In this document: piece by piece, positions 1-12,250 of the stretch
Position numbering within the stretch: the stretch's first letter is position 1
Layout of the letters: every line of letters begins with the position of its first letter
Source of the DNA: Brachionus rotundiformis
Taxonomy: Eukaryota; Rotifera; Eurotatoria; Ploima; Brachionidae
Assembly: GCA_016802295.1 (NCBI GenBank)
Contig: JAESIW010000115.1
Location: 974,892-1,038,891 of the forward strand
DNA length: 64,000 bases
Direction of reading: 5' to 3'
The notes under the pieces: model-generated
Seen by the model: only the letters and a program-made list of their open reading frames with translations
What the model was told of the DNA's origin: nothing
Database searches by the model: none
Program-made: the position numbers and the translations under genes

Positions 1-940
1 AATAAAGTAAGATAACAGTAATCTTAATAACAGATAGATCCTAATATGCTCACAAAAATAAGAAACATAAGTTTTTAAAATTATAGAAAAAAAATTTATT
101 AAATAATTTTGAATGTGAGCAAATTGGATATATTAAATCCAACCAATTTCAACAAAATTTAATTAATCTTGACCATTTGCCTAGAAATTCATCGAATTCA
201 TCAATTGGCATTGAGGATCAATACTGAGGCCATTCATTCCCGCATCAAGTGGCTTTTATTGTACAAAATTCTAATATTATTCAAGACAATTTTTTGGACA
301 GTGTTTTTTAAATGGATAAGCTGTAGAAATCAACTAACACTAATTAAAACTTATTGTACCATACAACCTAAGCACTTAAATCACTTAAAAATACTTAAAA
401 TTAAAGTGTAAACCCCAGTGGTGAATTTTCTAGTTTTTTTTTTTAAATTTTTTTCGTTTTTTTTTTGATCGATGTTTTAAAAAATTGTAAATTTTTTTTA
501 TATTTTAATTTTGGTTCTAAAACTGTTAAGTTTAAAACAATACGTAGTTATGATTTAAATAAAATTTTAAATTAAATTAAATTTGGACAGCAACTTGGTA
601 AACATTTAGCTTTTCGAATCGATGTTTTAAATGTTGACTTATCAAAGTTAAATATACCATATTTATTTCGATCGGACTGTACCAAGTATGTATTTACCAA
701 GTGAACAAGTCCGTTAAGTCTACGATCAAAAATAATCTGGCTAAATTTACTCGCTAATTTCATATTAATAAATTTTGTCATTTGTTTTTATTTGCCTTTT
801 TGAAAATAAAGAGCTTAGGTATTTTGATTTTCTCTTTGATCAAGTAAAACATTTAAGTATTATCAACAATAAATAAATTCAAACAAATAATTTAAATCTT
901 TTGATTTATGATCATTTAGAATATAAATAAACTAGAATAA
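1..940. other. AT-rich sequence without a supported gene
   Basis: Several short open frames occur here (for example 572-781 on the minus strand), but none shows a recognisable domain, a splice pattern or a convincing start. Long T and A runs (430-500) break up the sequence. Nothing else is visible apart from a short AAT-repeat run at about 930-950, which belongs to the LINE 3' end described next. Confidence 0.5.
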
Positions 941-950
941 TAATAATAAT

Positions 951-1370
951 ATAAGTTACAGCAAGCTAGCTAGACTTGCGAAAATGGGAAACAGTATGAT
1001 CCCATCTATGGTAACTGTGGTATGTACTGTGTTTAGAGCACTGCCACTTCCCTAGCTCTGCCTTCATCACACAGAAGATTGTTATTCGTTAGGTTACCAT
1101 TCACTCGTATCGATTCTACCGAGCCTCAGGACGTCGTCCATGGTAGGTTTCTCCTTAGGTCTGTATTTATCCAGTCTGTTCTTGAATTGGTTGACGGATA
1201 TGGATTGAACGATCTCTTGAGATAGGGCGTTTCATAGCATACGATGGCATAGTCACTCTATAAGTGAAAAATTGCTCTCTCAGCTAACTGTTGGCTGGGA
1301 GTGGTCGGACAAAGCTCTGCTGATTGGAGCTTCTTGTTCTACCGTTGACTTTGACAGATAGATAAAGTTT
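951..1370 (-). mobile_element. LINE 3' end (C-terminus of reverse transcriptase ORF), degenerate
   Basis: On the minus strand this stretch encodes, with stops and frameshifts, the typical C-terminal end of a CR1/Jockey-like non-LTR retrotransposon protein: residues reading REQFFTYRV, then after a frame change SQEIVQSISVNQFKNRLDKY. Its 3' end abuts an ATT-type trinucleotide run at about 930-950, as in the other LINE 3' ends of this window. The piece is strongly 5'-truncated and no longer codes for a functional protein. It is markedly richer in G+C than the surrounding DNA. Confidence 0.75.
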
Positions 1371-1621
1371 TTTATCCCATTACTTGTTTTAAAACATTAT
1401 TTAGCAATTTTTTAAAACTTCAGTATGCTTGCTAAAGGTTTGCCAATTTGATACAATCCTAAGATCCTAAAATAACAGTCTTACTTCACAATTAAAAGAG
1501 TGAAATCATTCAATAATTTAATAGAATATTTTTATCTTAAAGTATTTTTTTCAAATAGACACAAATGACAGGTTAAGCTAAAAAGTGGCTACTATTTGGT
1601 TTTTTAATATAATTTACTGCT

Positions 1622-1782
1622 TTAACACTAGAAGCACCAGCACCAAAAAAATAAAATACCACTAAGTATAGGTTGTAAGTAAAAGATCATATATTTATCA
1701 GATGATTGAAAGAACCTTCATTGTAGGTAATCAAAGTTCCCAAAATAAGTCAAAATGATTTCTCTGATACTTCTAGTGTTAA
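1622..1782. mobile_element. Small MITE with TTAA target duplication (piggyBac-like)
   Basis: The left end reads TTAACACTAGAAGCACC. The right end, in reverse complement, reads TTAACACTAGAAGTATC. This gives a terminal inverted repeat of about 13 bp directly bounded by TTAA on both sides, over a 161 bp non-coding unit. TTAA duplication and short inverted ends are the hallmark of piggyBac-type transposition. There is no room for a transposase, so it would be a non-autonomous element. A single similar end (ACTAGAAGCACTACAC) occurs near 16472 in a USP48 intron. Confidence 0.7.
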
Positions 1783-2852
1783 TTAGATTGCCAAGATAAT
1801 ACCCATTTATTATTTATCAAACTAAACATTCCACATCTAAAAATGCTTTATTTCCATGTCATATACATTTCAGTGGGCATTTTTGTGATTTTTAGTCTCC
1901 AACTCACTGCTGATCCTAAAACCCTCTGTCGCCCCTGAAGTATCCATTATGGCTTTGTCTGGTATACCTGTTCCTTAATTAGCAAGCCCGATTGCTTGAC
2001 AAATTGAGTGCGTAGGTGAATTCACAAACTTTTTTAGCATCATAAATGCAAAAAATTAAGCTTGTAAGTACTTTTTTTTTAATTTTGAAAACAAATGATT
2101 AATAAATAAATAATTTTTTTCAATCTTTTTTTTCAAATTGTTTTGTCTGTCCTGTTGTAACGTTTGAAAAGATTTCTACTTTTATAAACTTTTCGATATA
2201 TTAGGAACAAGAAGAGTGCATGTTTTACATTAGAAATGATTCATTAGTCTTCTTTAAAAAGACAAATTTAATAAGGTGCCAACTCCAGAGCAAGGTATTT
2301 GAATAACTTTAAAACTGAACTGACCAAATAATTGGTTATTATTTAGAAAATGTTTTTTTGTAAATAAATTATTTAACATTTTAATTGTAAAAATTAACAA
2401 TATATATCAATTTTATTAGATAATTTCTAAAAAATATTTTTTAAAAAATCTCATTGCTTAAATCATTGAGACATTTTTGAAATTAAGACATCTTTAAATT
2501 AGAACTTCTAAGATTATCGAATATACAAAGAATGATTTTTGTATATTTGATTTGGACAATAATTTACTAAAGTTGGACTTGTTTGGCAATCTAAGTTCAT
2601 TTATAAATAAATATTTAGATAATTCCTAGCAACTGATAACATTAAAGTTTAGTAAGAAAATAAAAAACTATTTTACATTAAAATTTTTCTTAAATATTAA
2701 TTCAAGAAAAAACTTATCAAAATTGAATAATTAGAAAATTCTTGACTCAAATATCTATATAAAAAAATTATCTACTATCATGCGATTTATATAGTTTTCG
2801 CTTTTGGTTTGAATTTCATTATTTTCATTTAAAATTGAAATTTAAAATTAAA
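1783..2852. other. Intergenic AT-rich region with a faint LINE trace
   Basis: No gene is supported. At about 2005-2047 a stretch (GTGCGTAGGTGAATTCACA, then CATCATAAATGCA) resembles the reverse-transcriptase relic near 33631-33680, so this is probably another heavily decayed LINE piece. The rest is A/T-rich DNA that includes the promoter side of the following flippase gene. Confidence 0.45.
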
Positions 2853-5800
2853 ATGCTTAAATTTTCAAATTTTTTTAAACGGAAACAAAATAATGATGAA
2901 CCAAAAAGGATTATTTATATTAACAATAACCAAACCAGGAAAGCAAAATTTTGCAGCAACGCAATCAGGTATTTAAATACAGAATGACTAATAGGTGTTT
3001 CTAACACATTTTTCAATTATAAGTACCAGCAAATATAACTTATTTTCATTCTTACCAAAATTTTTAATTGAACAATTTTTGAAATACTCAAACATATTTT
3101 TTGTATTTATGTCTTTAGTCCAAGTAAAACTTTCCAAATAATTATCTTAGTTTTGTTTACTTACTTTTCTATTTTCCGAATGAAGCAAGTTCCCTCAGTA
3201 TCACCAACAGGTATCTTTTATCACTTTAAAATCAACCGGTATTATAATTGGTATAGGAAGGTACACTACTCTGGTTCCATTGTTGATTATACTCGCCATA
3301 TCGGCAATAAAGGAAATAATTGAAGATATCGTAAAATGTCTTAAACCTTTTTTTTCATTTTATTTTAAATAATTTTCTAGAAACGCACAAAATCTGACCA
3401 TATGACAAATAATAGAAAAACATGTGGTAAATGCCAAATTCATGAACATGATTTAAATTGTTAAATTTTAAATTAAAAGTTCTAAATGACTCAAATTGGG
3501 AAGAAGTCCGCTGGAGACATGTAAAAGTAGGTGACATTGTCAAAGTAACTTCTGAAGAATTGTTTCCAGCCGATTTACTATTTTTGTCATCCAGGTAACT
3601 TATTTCAAAATAACTTAAAGTTAGTTAATTATTTTCAAGTGAGTCAAACTCAATATGCTTTATTCAGACATCAAACCTTGACGGAGAAACAAATCTAAAA
3701 ATTCGCCAAGTACCAATCTTTTTGTTATGATTAAATTTAATTAATTTTTTTTAATTAGAGTCTTAAACAAACATCTGAAATGAAAACTGTACCTGATTTG
3801 AAAAAATTTGTAGCAGAAATTGAATACGAATTGCCAAATCAACACTTGTATGAGTTTAGTGGTAATCTGACCCTAGAAAATGAGCGTCCCATGCCAATCA
3901 ATCCTGACCAGATTCTGCTACGAGGATCACAATTGCGCAATACGCGCTGGATCTATGGAGTTGTATTGTATACCGGACACGAAACTAAACTGATGAAAAA
4001 TTCAAATTCTCCTCCTTTAAAGAGATCCCAGATTGAAAAAATGACCAACGACCAGGTTTACTATCTTTCCTCAAATCTGAAATAAATCCAAATTACTAAA
4101 TATAAATTTAAAAAGATCTTATTTTTATTCATAATACTAATTGTTCTAAGTCTCATTAGTACTATAATTTGCAGCTTGTGGATAAGTGAAAAGGGAAATT
4201 TACATTGGTACATTGGGTTCGGAGAAGAAGGTTGGAAGAAATGCATTCTTGGCTTAAATTAAAATTTTAAAATTTATAAATTTAGATTTTCAGTCCGATA
4301 ATTTTGCATTTAATTTCATGACATTTCTTCTATTATACAATAATTTGATACCAATAAGTTTGCCTGTTACACTCGAGTTTGTGAGGTTTTGTCAGGCTTT
4401 TTTCATCGGCTGGGACGAGGAAATGTTTGATAGTGAGAATAATTTTAGCTCAGTGGCCAGAACATCGAATTTAAATGAAGAATTGGGAAATGTTAAATAC
4501 ATTTTTACAGATAAAACTGGAACTTTGACCAAAAATATGATGCAATTAAAGCGATGCTCGATAGCTGGCGTTTTGTATGGCTCAATAGAAGACAATCAAT
4601 TTAATTCATCAGAATTAATTAGAAATTTAATTTATAGTGTAAAATTTTTAATTTTTTTCAAACCTTTTTTTTTTAGTTTAAAACTTTTTAATTGTAGCCT
4701 ACAAAACATATTATTAATGAGTTTTTGACTTTGCTAGTATCATGTCACACTGTTATACCTGAACTTAAGCCAGAAACTAACGAAATTCTTTACCAAGCTT
4801 CATCACCTGGTTCTAGTTTAATTAAATAGATTTAACTTTTAATTATTAAAATTTAGATGAAAGCGCTTTCGTTGTTGAAGCAAAAAATATGGGAATAATA
4901 TTCCATACTCGTCTTCCAGATCGAGTCAAAGTCAAATTTGTAAATAAAATGATCATTTAAATTAATTTATTCTAAAATAATTTTTTGTTTAGTTAGATAA
5001 TGAAAAAGAATATGAAATTTTAAATATTATAGAGTTTAATAGGTATTTTGAAAGTATTCTTAAATTTTTAATCTCTTAATTGATAAATTTTAAGTGTGAG
5101 AAAAAGGATGACTGTGATTATACGAGATCCAGTTGATAATAAGATAAAACTTTATTGTAAAGGGGCCGTAAATATCTAAAAATAAAATTTAAATAAATAT
5201 TTTAAATTTTGCTAAAGGACAATGTAATATTGCCTCGTCTTTCCATTGATGCCCAGGGTTTTAAAACGGCAACATTAGCTCATTTGGAAGAATTTGCTAA
5301 AGAGGGCTTAAGAACTTTGGTCTTGGGCTACAAAGAAATCGATCCTATTTCTTATCAGGTATTAATTTTTATCTGAGGATCAAATATTGATATCTAGTTA
5401 TAAAATTACAAGGAATGGAATGAAAAGTTTATGGAAGCTGCTACGAGTATTCTTGATAGAGGGCAAAAAATTCAGGATGTCGCTGAGCTGATTGAAAAAG
5501 ATTTGTTTCTGCTTGGTGCCACAGCAATCGAAGACAAGCTCCAAGATGTAACTAATATTTGGACCAAAATTGTCATCAAATACTTATTTTTTTAAGGGAG
5601 TCCCCGAAACATTAGTTAAGCTAAAAAATGCTGATATTAAAATATGGGTCCTAACAGGCGACAAACTAGAGACCGCGGTCAATATTGGATTTAGTTGTCG
5701 GCTATTAAGTGAAGAAATAACTCTAGTTTATTTGAATGAAAAAGAAGTATATTTTACTTCAAAAGCTTTTTTTTTTAATTATTTTTTGACAAGAAATTGG

Positions 5801-7780
5801 AAGAAACTTTGATAGATTGGACATCAATGCTGGACACAATTGATGTTGTTCAAAAATATGGCTTGATTATTGAGGGAAGCATGTTACAATATTTGTTGAG
5901 GAAAGATCTAAAAGAAAAATTCTTAAAACTTGCTACCTCATCTACGGTAGTTATCTGTTGCCGGGCTACGCCTAAAAATAAGGCTCAAATTGTTGAAATG
6001 ATAAAGAATAAGACCAAGAAAGTGACTTTGGCTATCGGAGATGGCGCAAATGATGTGAGTATGATCCAAGCAGCTCATGTGGGCGTTGGTGTCTATGGTC
6101 GTGAGGGAACTCAAGCTCTGTCGGCATCTGACTACGCAATCGGACAGGTAACTTTTTAAAAAATTATTCAGGTCTGGTCAATTTTCGATTATGTATAAAC
6201 TTTTTTGAAAAATAAAAATATCTATTAACTAGTTAAAACTATTTGTCTAAACTTTAAACGTATCCTATAATTGATCAGACACTTAAATTATTAATATTTT
6301 TGATGACTTAATAGAATAAAAATTTTAGTTTAGATTTTTATCCAGACTTTTACTTGTTCACGGAAGTTGGAGTTATAATCGTATTAGCAAAGTTATATTG
6401 TATTCATTTTATAAGAATATTTGTCTTTATTTAATCGAGTTGTGGTTTGCCTTTTTTAATGCCTTTTCAGGTCAAATTTTGTTTGAAAGATGGATCATTA
6501 GTTTGTATAATGTGGTAGGGTTTAAAAATTATTAATTGTTTCAAAGAAATAATTTGAAAAAAGCTATTTACAGCTGCTCCTCCTTTGGCACTGGGTTTAT
6601 TTGACATGCCGACCAAAGCGACCACCATGCTCGACTTTCCTGAGCTTTATAAAATAACTGTTCATAATGCCGGTTTTGATATGAAAGTTAGTTAAATGAT
6701 TTTTATCAGAAATCAAGAATTTTTTTATCTATAAAGGGTTTTTGGTCTTATTTTCTAAACTCGGTTTTTCATTCAGCTGTTTTGTTTTTTTTATCGTTTG
6801 GAATGCTTTTTAATGGTAAAAACATTATTTTTGATAAAAATCAATCAGCTTTTTCTCTATTATAATTTCAGTCTAAGTTATTTTGAGGAATTTTAATTTT
6901 TTTAATTATTAGAAATAGCTTTTCCAGATGGAAAAATAGGGGATTACATTTTTTTGGGAAATTATGTTTATACGGTATTTTTATTGTAAAGGATCAAACT
7001 TTTTTAAAGATTAGAAAAATTTTAGTATTGTGTAATTACTGTATGTCTAAAAGCTGGTTTGGAGACCGATTCCTGGACAATTGTAGGTTTTGAAAAATTT
7101 AAGCAAATACTAATGATTTAAAAGATAACTCATTTGTCAATTTGGGGTTCGATTGGATTCTGGTTTGTTTTTCTGGCCGCCTATAGCCATGTATGGCCGA
7201 CTTTTGACATTGCACCCGAAATGGTCGGAATGGTAATAGTATTTGTATATTTTCTGATTAAGGGTTAATTAAAATCATCAAAGGATCGATATGTTTTCAA
7301 AGGAGCATTATTCTGGTCTGGAATATTGCTAGTACCTATAGCAACATTAATACCTGATATGGTCTATAAATTGTAGAACTAAAAAATTCAAATTATTTTT
7401 TTTAATTTTGTTTTAATTAAGAATAAAAAGAACATTTTATAAAACACTTTTGCAAGAAATTCAAGAAAAAGAGTAAATATGCTAAATTTGATTTTTTATC
7501 ATATTTTGATTTTTTTTTGTCAGGTCTAACAAGACAAAATTCAGCTTTAGAGATTTGTTGTCCAGATCAAGTTTCATGCGAACCAAGTCAATATTGTTGA
7601 ACAAATTCAAGATCACCAAAATTACACCTAGAACTTCTGAGACTTATCGTAATTATCATTTAATTCAATTTGAGATCTTAATATTCAAAATAATGAATTT
7701 AAAAAGGGGGTTTTGCTTTTTCTCAGGAAGAAAATGGATCAGTACCACAAACCCATTTTACAGGAAGACGATTTTTTTGA
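2853..7780 (+). CDS. ATP8A: Phospholipid-transporting P4-ATPase (ATP8A-type flippase), multi-exon
   Basis: This gene encodes a P4-ATPase that moves aminophospholipids from the outer to the cytoplasmic leaflet, normally with a CDC50 partner. About 20 small exons can be followed. Exon 1 starts with ATG at 2853. Then come STSKYN and VSPTGRYTTLVPLL of the first membrane helices, the actuator motif DGETNLK (about 3680-3700), the TM4 motif PISLPVTLEFVRF (4348-4386), the phosphorylation motif DKTGTLT (4510-4530), SSPDESAF across an intron near 4808-4870, KGADNVILPRL across an intron near 5160-5235, TGDKLETAVN (5654-5683) and GDGANDVSM (6037-6063). The last exon restores RGFAFSQEENG across an intron at 7650-7710. 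This matches the GYAFS autoregulatory tail of ATP8A proteins. The stop is at 7778-7780. All catalytic motifs are intact. Exact boundaries of the smaller 3' exons are approximate. Confidence 0.93.
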
Positions 7781-9242
7781 ATTTTTATCTAGTCAATTTT
7801 TTATTCGAATAAAATAAATAGTAAAAATAGGAAATTATGAATTACTTTTTATATTTTTTTTGTAAATTGATAGCTACCATCCGCTGTAGCTTATATTTTT
7901 ATTATTACTAATATATAACTATTAATAAAATAGTATGATAAAATTGTATTTTAAAGTTTATTATAAATAGTCTAAGAACTTGGTAATAATTAAGACGAAG
8001 CTTGGAACCAAAAGGCATATAATTAATACGATCATTTTTTAAAGCTGATTATTTATCTGATTTAAAACAAAAAATTTCAATGTTCCAAATGGTAATAGTA
8101 ATCACTTAAAAAAATTGTTAATCATTTTTAGCCAGAATTAATCTGGTACCAAACGATTTAGAGACCTCGTAAGCTCCATAAGCTTCGTGGATATGAGCTA
8201 GGTTAATGATTAGTGGAGCTGATTTGAAGATTTCCAAAGTAATGGAACAAAATTGATTTCTCTTGGTGATTTGGTTTGGGATGGTTTGAGATTCTGAGTG
8301 GAGTTCCACAATTGCTATCAATTATGTTGATAAATCATAAACGATCCATCAGACTGTATCAAAAAGATGGAGATTCTGATGAAACAAAAATCTTAGCCAT
8401 TCTTAATAGATTAAGCGAAAGAATGTGGAAAGGATTTGTGAATTAAAAAGTGGTAGATACTTTGGTAGATTGAATGTGAATGAGCGTCAGTCTGGCACAA
8501 AAATTAGTGGTTCCATTTAGGAATAGGCTACATCACTACTTTATTAAAGAGCAGTGATGAGCTAAGGCGTTCTTGTTTGGATTTCTTGGTTTAGAAGACC
8601 CTTCAAAATTTTTATTTAAAGATTATTTTATTTATCTCTTAAGAGATAATGAAAAAATTTAGCTTTGTTCAAATTTTTATTGAAGTGTTTAGACAGAAAA
8701 ATACCAAAAATACTAAAAATTGGTAAATAACTTCTAAACTCATAGTTAAAATTGATCTAAATGTAATGCTACATATAATTTTAATTCTTTTTTGATCTCT
8801 AAATGAAAAAATAGATAAAATTTACTTAAAATAAATCTCTAAAGCATTTTTTAACCAGGGTTAAAAGGTGAAGAGGTCTATTCTGAAAGTAAGCTTTATT
8901 TCAAAAAGATAATTCTGTTCTTATAAATGACAGTGATCATAAATCATATAAAAATAAAATTTCAAGTATCTTATAATATTCAAAAAATTAAAGAATATTT
9001 ATTATTATTCGAAAAAAATTCTAAAAATACTTTTAATTTTCTTCAACCAAAAAACTTGTTTTTATAGATTTTTTTCTTTATATTTGATAACAAATGTGCT
9101 TTTTGATTTTTTAAAAAACTTTATTTACATCATTAAATTATAAATTGTGCATTCAAATTATTATAATACATTTATATTATATACATATTGACTAAGCGCA
9201 TATTCATAAAGAAATTTCCATATCTAAAATCTCCAATTTAAA
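7781..9242. other. Intergenic region with unidentified degenerate sequence
   Basis: No gene is supported. An open frame on the minus strand (8118-8321, no ATG) and a plus-strand stretch at 8330-8450 look like former coding sequence, but I do not recognise either. Around 8550-8572 the sequence AGAGCAGTGATGAGCTAAG resembles the 3' ends of other repeats in the window (10716-10740 and the complement of 38857-38876), so LINE debris is the likeliest content. The rest is A/T-rich. Confidence 0.4.
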
Positions 9243-10091
9243 ATGTCATCTGGTTACGTAAACCCTTCTAGTGGTGGTTCTGGTCCTAACCAATCTGGCT
9301 CTACAAATCTGAATTCAGATAATCAAATGGAAGGAGTAACATCGTCAGATGACAATACATTAATGTACCAAAATCAAGGCATACAGCAGGTTAATCGATA
9401 TTCGATCGAACATCCTCAAGGTAAAAACTTTATAATCAATTAAAAATTAAAAAAATTTAATAAAATAATTTTAGACAATCGCTTGCCATCAATTGATTAT
9501 GTGGAACCAGCTTTCTGGTGCACTATATCTTATTATGAGCTTAATCAGCATGTTGGAGAGTCGTTCCATGCTTCTCAACCTTATGTTAACGTGGATGGAT
9601 TTGTGGACCCATCGAGTCCAAGTCGTTTTTGCCTAGGAGTTTTGACCAATATTAATAGAACTTATGAAAGTGAACAATGCAGAAAATTAATAGGCCGAGG
9701 TGTCCGATTGTACTACATTGGTGGTGAAGTATATGCAGAGTGTTTGAGTGAAAGTCCAATATTTGTCCAGAGCCCTAACTGCAATACTATGAACGGATGG
9801 CATCCTGCCACAGTTTGTAAGTTGCCACCTGGATGCAATTTAAAAATATTTTCACATCATGAATTTGCTAATATTTTGGCACGCACTGTACCAGAGGGAT
9901 ACAATGCTGTTTTTCAATTGACCAAGATGTGCTCAATTCGAATCAGCTTTGTCAAAGGCTGGGGAAATGACTACAGAAGACAGGCAATTACCAGCACACC
10001 ATGTTGGATTGAGGTGCGCCTAAACGGACCGTTCCAATGGCTGGATCGAATTTGGCCACAAATGAATGGTCCTGGCTCGTTATCAAGCTAG
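9243..10091 (+). CDS. Smad2/3-like protein with MH2 domain only
   Basis: Two exons (9243-9420 and 9475-10091, with a 54 nt GT-AG intron) encode about 264 residues. The first 60 or so residues are Ser/Asn/Gln-rich and unstructured. The remainder is a complete MH2 domain close to Smad2/3: WCTISYYELNQHVGESFHAS, then GRGVRLYYIGGEVYAECLS, WHPATVCKLPPGCNLKIF, and the L3-loop region YRRQAITSTPCWIEV followed by LNGP, which favours the Smad2/3 rather than the Smad1/5 type. Smads carry TGF-beta-family signals to the nucleus; MH2 binds receptors and other Smads, while MH1 binds DNA. No MH1 domain is present: the A/T-rich 1.4 kb upstream shows no MH1 coding sequence. The C-terminus ends NGPGSLSS, not the receptor-phosphorylated SSxS. 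It may be a modified or dominant-acting Smad. Expression is unknown. Confidence 0.9.
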
Positions 10092-12250
10092 TTTGGTACA
10101 CAAAATTCAAATTTGTAGATAAATTTTATTTAAGATTCTATTTAAAAATCAAAAGATACTCTTTTGTTTTTATTATTGTTTTTGAATTTCTTTTATTAGA
10201 AATGTTGTTTTCTGTAAAAGATTTTAGATGAAGATTTAAATAAATTTTTGAAATTTAGATTTTTTTTATAATCGAAAATTAATTAAAAAAATTAAAAAAA
10301 AGATCTTTTGAGTGATTTTTGGTTCAGATTATAGACTTTATTTCAATCATATTTTGTTAAATAATTTTTTGATATTTTTCAATAACCATCTTAAAAGTAT
10401 AAAATTTAAAGTTTGAAGCAAATAGTTTCAATGAAATAAAAAACAATATTTTAGAAAAGAATGGTCTTAATTAATTTCAAAATACAATTTTTATTAAATG
10501 TTAAATTAACAAATGACCCATTATCTAGATCATTAGAACAGGGTCTTTCAGCGTTTTTTATGCAATTGTATAAAAATTTTCCAAGAAATCTTCCCTGTAA
10601 AGTAAATAAAGCAATTTTACTCCAATTCCAAAAAGATTGGGCGAGAAGGTTCTCTGAATGTGCATTAATATCCAAATCAATCGAAAACTTCAAGGCGACT
10701 TTAGAAACACCACAGTGTCACAAAGCAGTGATGGGCTAAGACTTCACTTTACTTGACTTCAGTTTAAAAAAGCCTTTCAAAAACTGAATAATTTTCTAAT
10801 TTTTCGACTAAATTGGTTTAAATTTTTTTTCTCTTTTATTCAGATCAAAATGTAGAAAATCAATTTCTCTATAAGATGGTATGTCGTATTATGAAGCTTT
10901 ATATGTTTTTCGATTACTTTTAGAAACTCGAGTGAGACCAACTTTTGAGTGGGTCGCTTAACTTCAGACCCCCTATTCCAAAAATTTTTTGAGGTTTTCA
11001 TATATGGAGAATCCAAAAATGAGTTCCATTTTATTAGATTAAAATAGTGTGGAAGATTTGCACTGCGCTCAATAACAAAAATAAGTAATGACAATCAGGC
11101 TTGAGAATATATGCTACTTGGAAGACATTAATGGTAGCAAAGTGGACAGAAATTTAGTTTAATAAACATTTTGTCTAACAGCTTGTCTTTTTCACTATGA
11201 GGACAGATAATAAAATACAATATAAAAATTATTTATTAAAAATTTGTGCTATGGCTGCTTGTTGACGATGAGGACCTCTTAACAAAAAAAATTGAAAATA
11301 TCATATAATGAATTCTAACTTTTTAAAATGAAAATAATTGTTTTAATATCATTCTAAGAAGTTGACCAGGCAGCTGGTGCATATTCATGATTTAGACTTA
11401 CAAATAGGCAAAATAAAGTGAAATGAAAATCTCGATGCGTCAGCACATGCTATTCTTGACTGGCCAGTGCGGTTGCTTTGTTTGTCTTGGTGTATATGGG
11501 TCAAGAACTTCAAGTAATTGGAAAAAGGAACTATACAATTAATAATTTAGTTAAGCAATTGGTAATAATTTTTTCCAAATTAGAAATTTAATTTTTTAGA
11601 TTTTTGCAAATTTTCTTAATAAATTAAAATATCAAAATTTGTAGTTAACTATGAATCAATAAATATTTTTAGATTTTGGTTACATTTAAAATATTGAAAA
11701 GAATTGGTGTAAATCTTACCACAATTATTATTTTAAAATATTAAATTTTCCGTTTATTTTAACTAAAAATTATTATTAGCAGTATGTTTTTTATATACTT
11801 AAATAAAAAAAATCTAATGGATTTTATCTACACAGATTTTTGATTTGCGCGAGAAAAATTTATCAACATTTTTTTAAATAAGAAAACGAATTTTTTTTAG
11901 AAGTCTTTTATTTAGCTTCGATAATCTACGAATTTTCTTATAAAAATTCAGTAATTACAATGTTCAATTATAAATTTTTATTATCTTATCATTTATGTTT
12001 AACTATTTGGATATTAACAAAAATCCATCATTCTTATGGATTATGGATTCATTATTAAATAATTTATAAGTGTATATTCAATAATTAAAAATTTCAAAAT
12101 TTAATTTTTTCTTTGGAAAAGACCAAAACAAGGTCTTTTTCCAAGTCGTATACTAATTAATATGCATCATTTAAAATTTCAAAGTATTTCAAATTTAGAT
12201 AACTCAGGAAAAATTTTGATCCATTTTTGATATTTAATGTTAATTTAATA
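10092..12250. other. Intergenic region, mostly A/T-rich, with probable repeat remnant
   Basis: A 92-codon open frame at 10461-10739 ends in CACAAAGCAGTGATGGGCTAAG, a 3' signature that recurs (8550-8572, and 38857-38876 on the other strand). I read it as the end of a LINE-derived repeat rather than a host gene. A G+C-richer patch at 11370-11520 is unrecognised. I see no RNA gene, and no conserved promoter apart from whatever serves the following USP48 gene. Confidence 0.45.

Noticed and set aside
169..411. 80-codon frame near the window start
   Set aside because: There is no ATG at its start, no recognised motif and no splice context. Such frames arise by chance in A/T-rich DNA.
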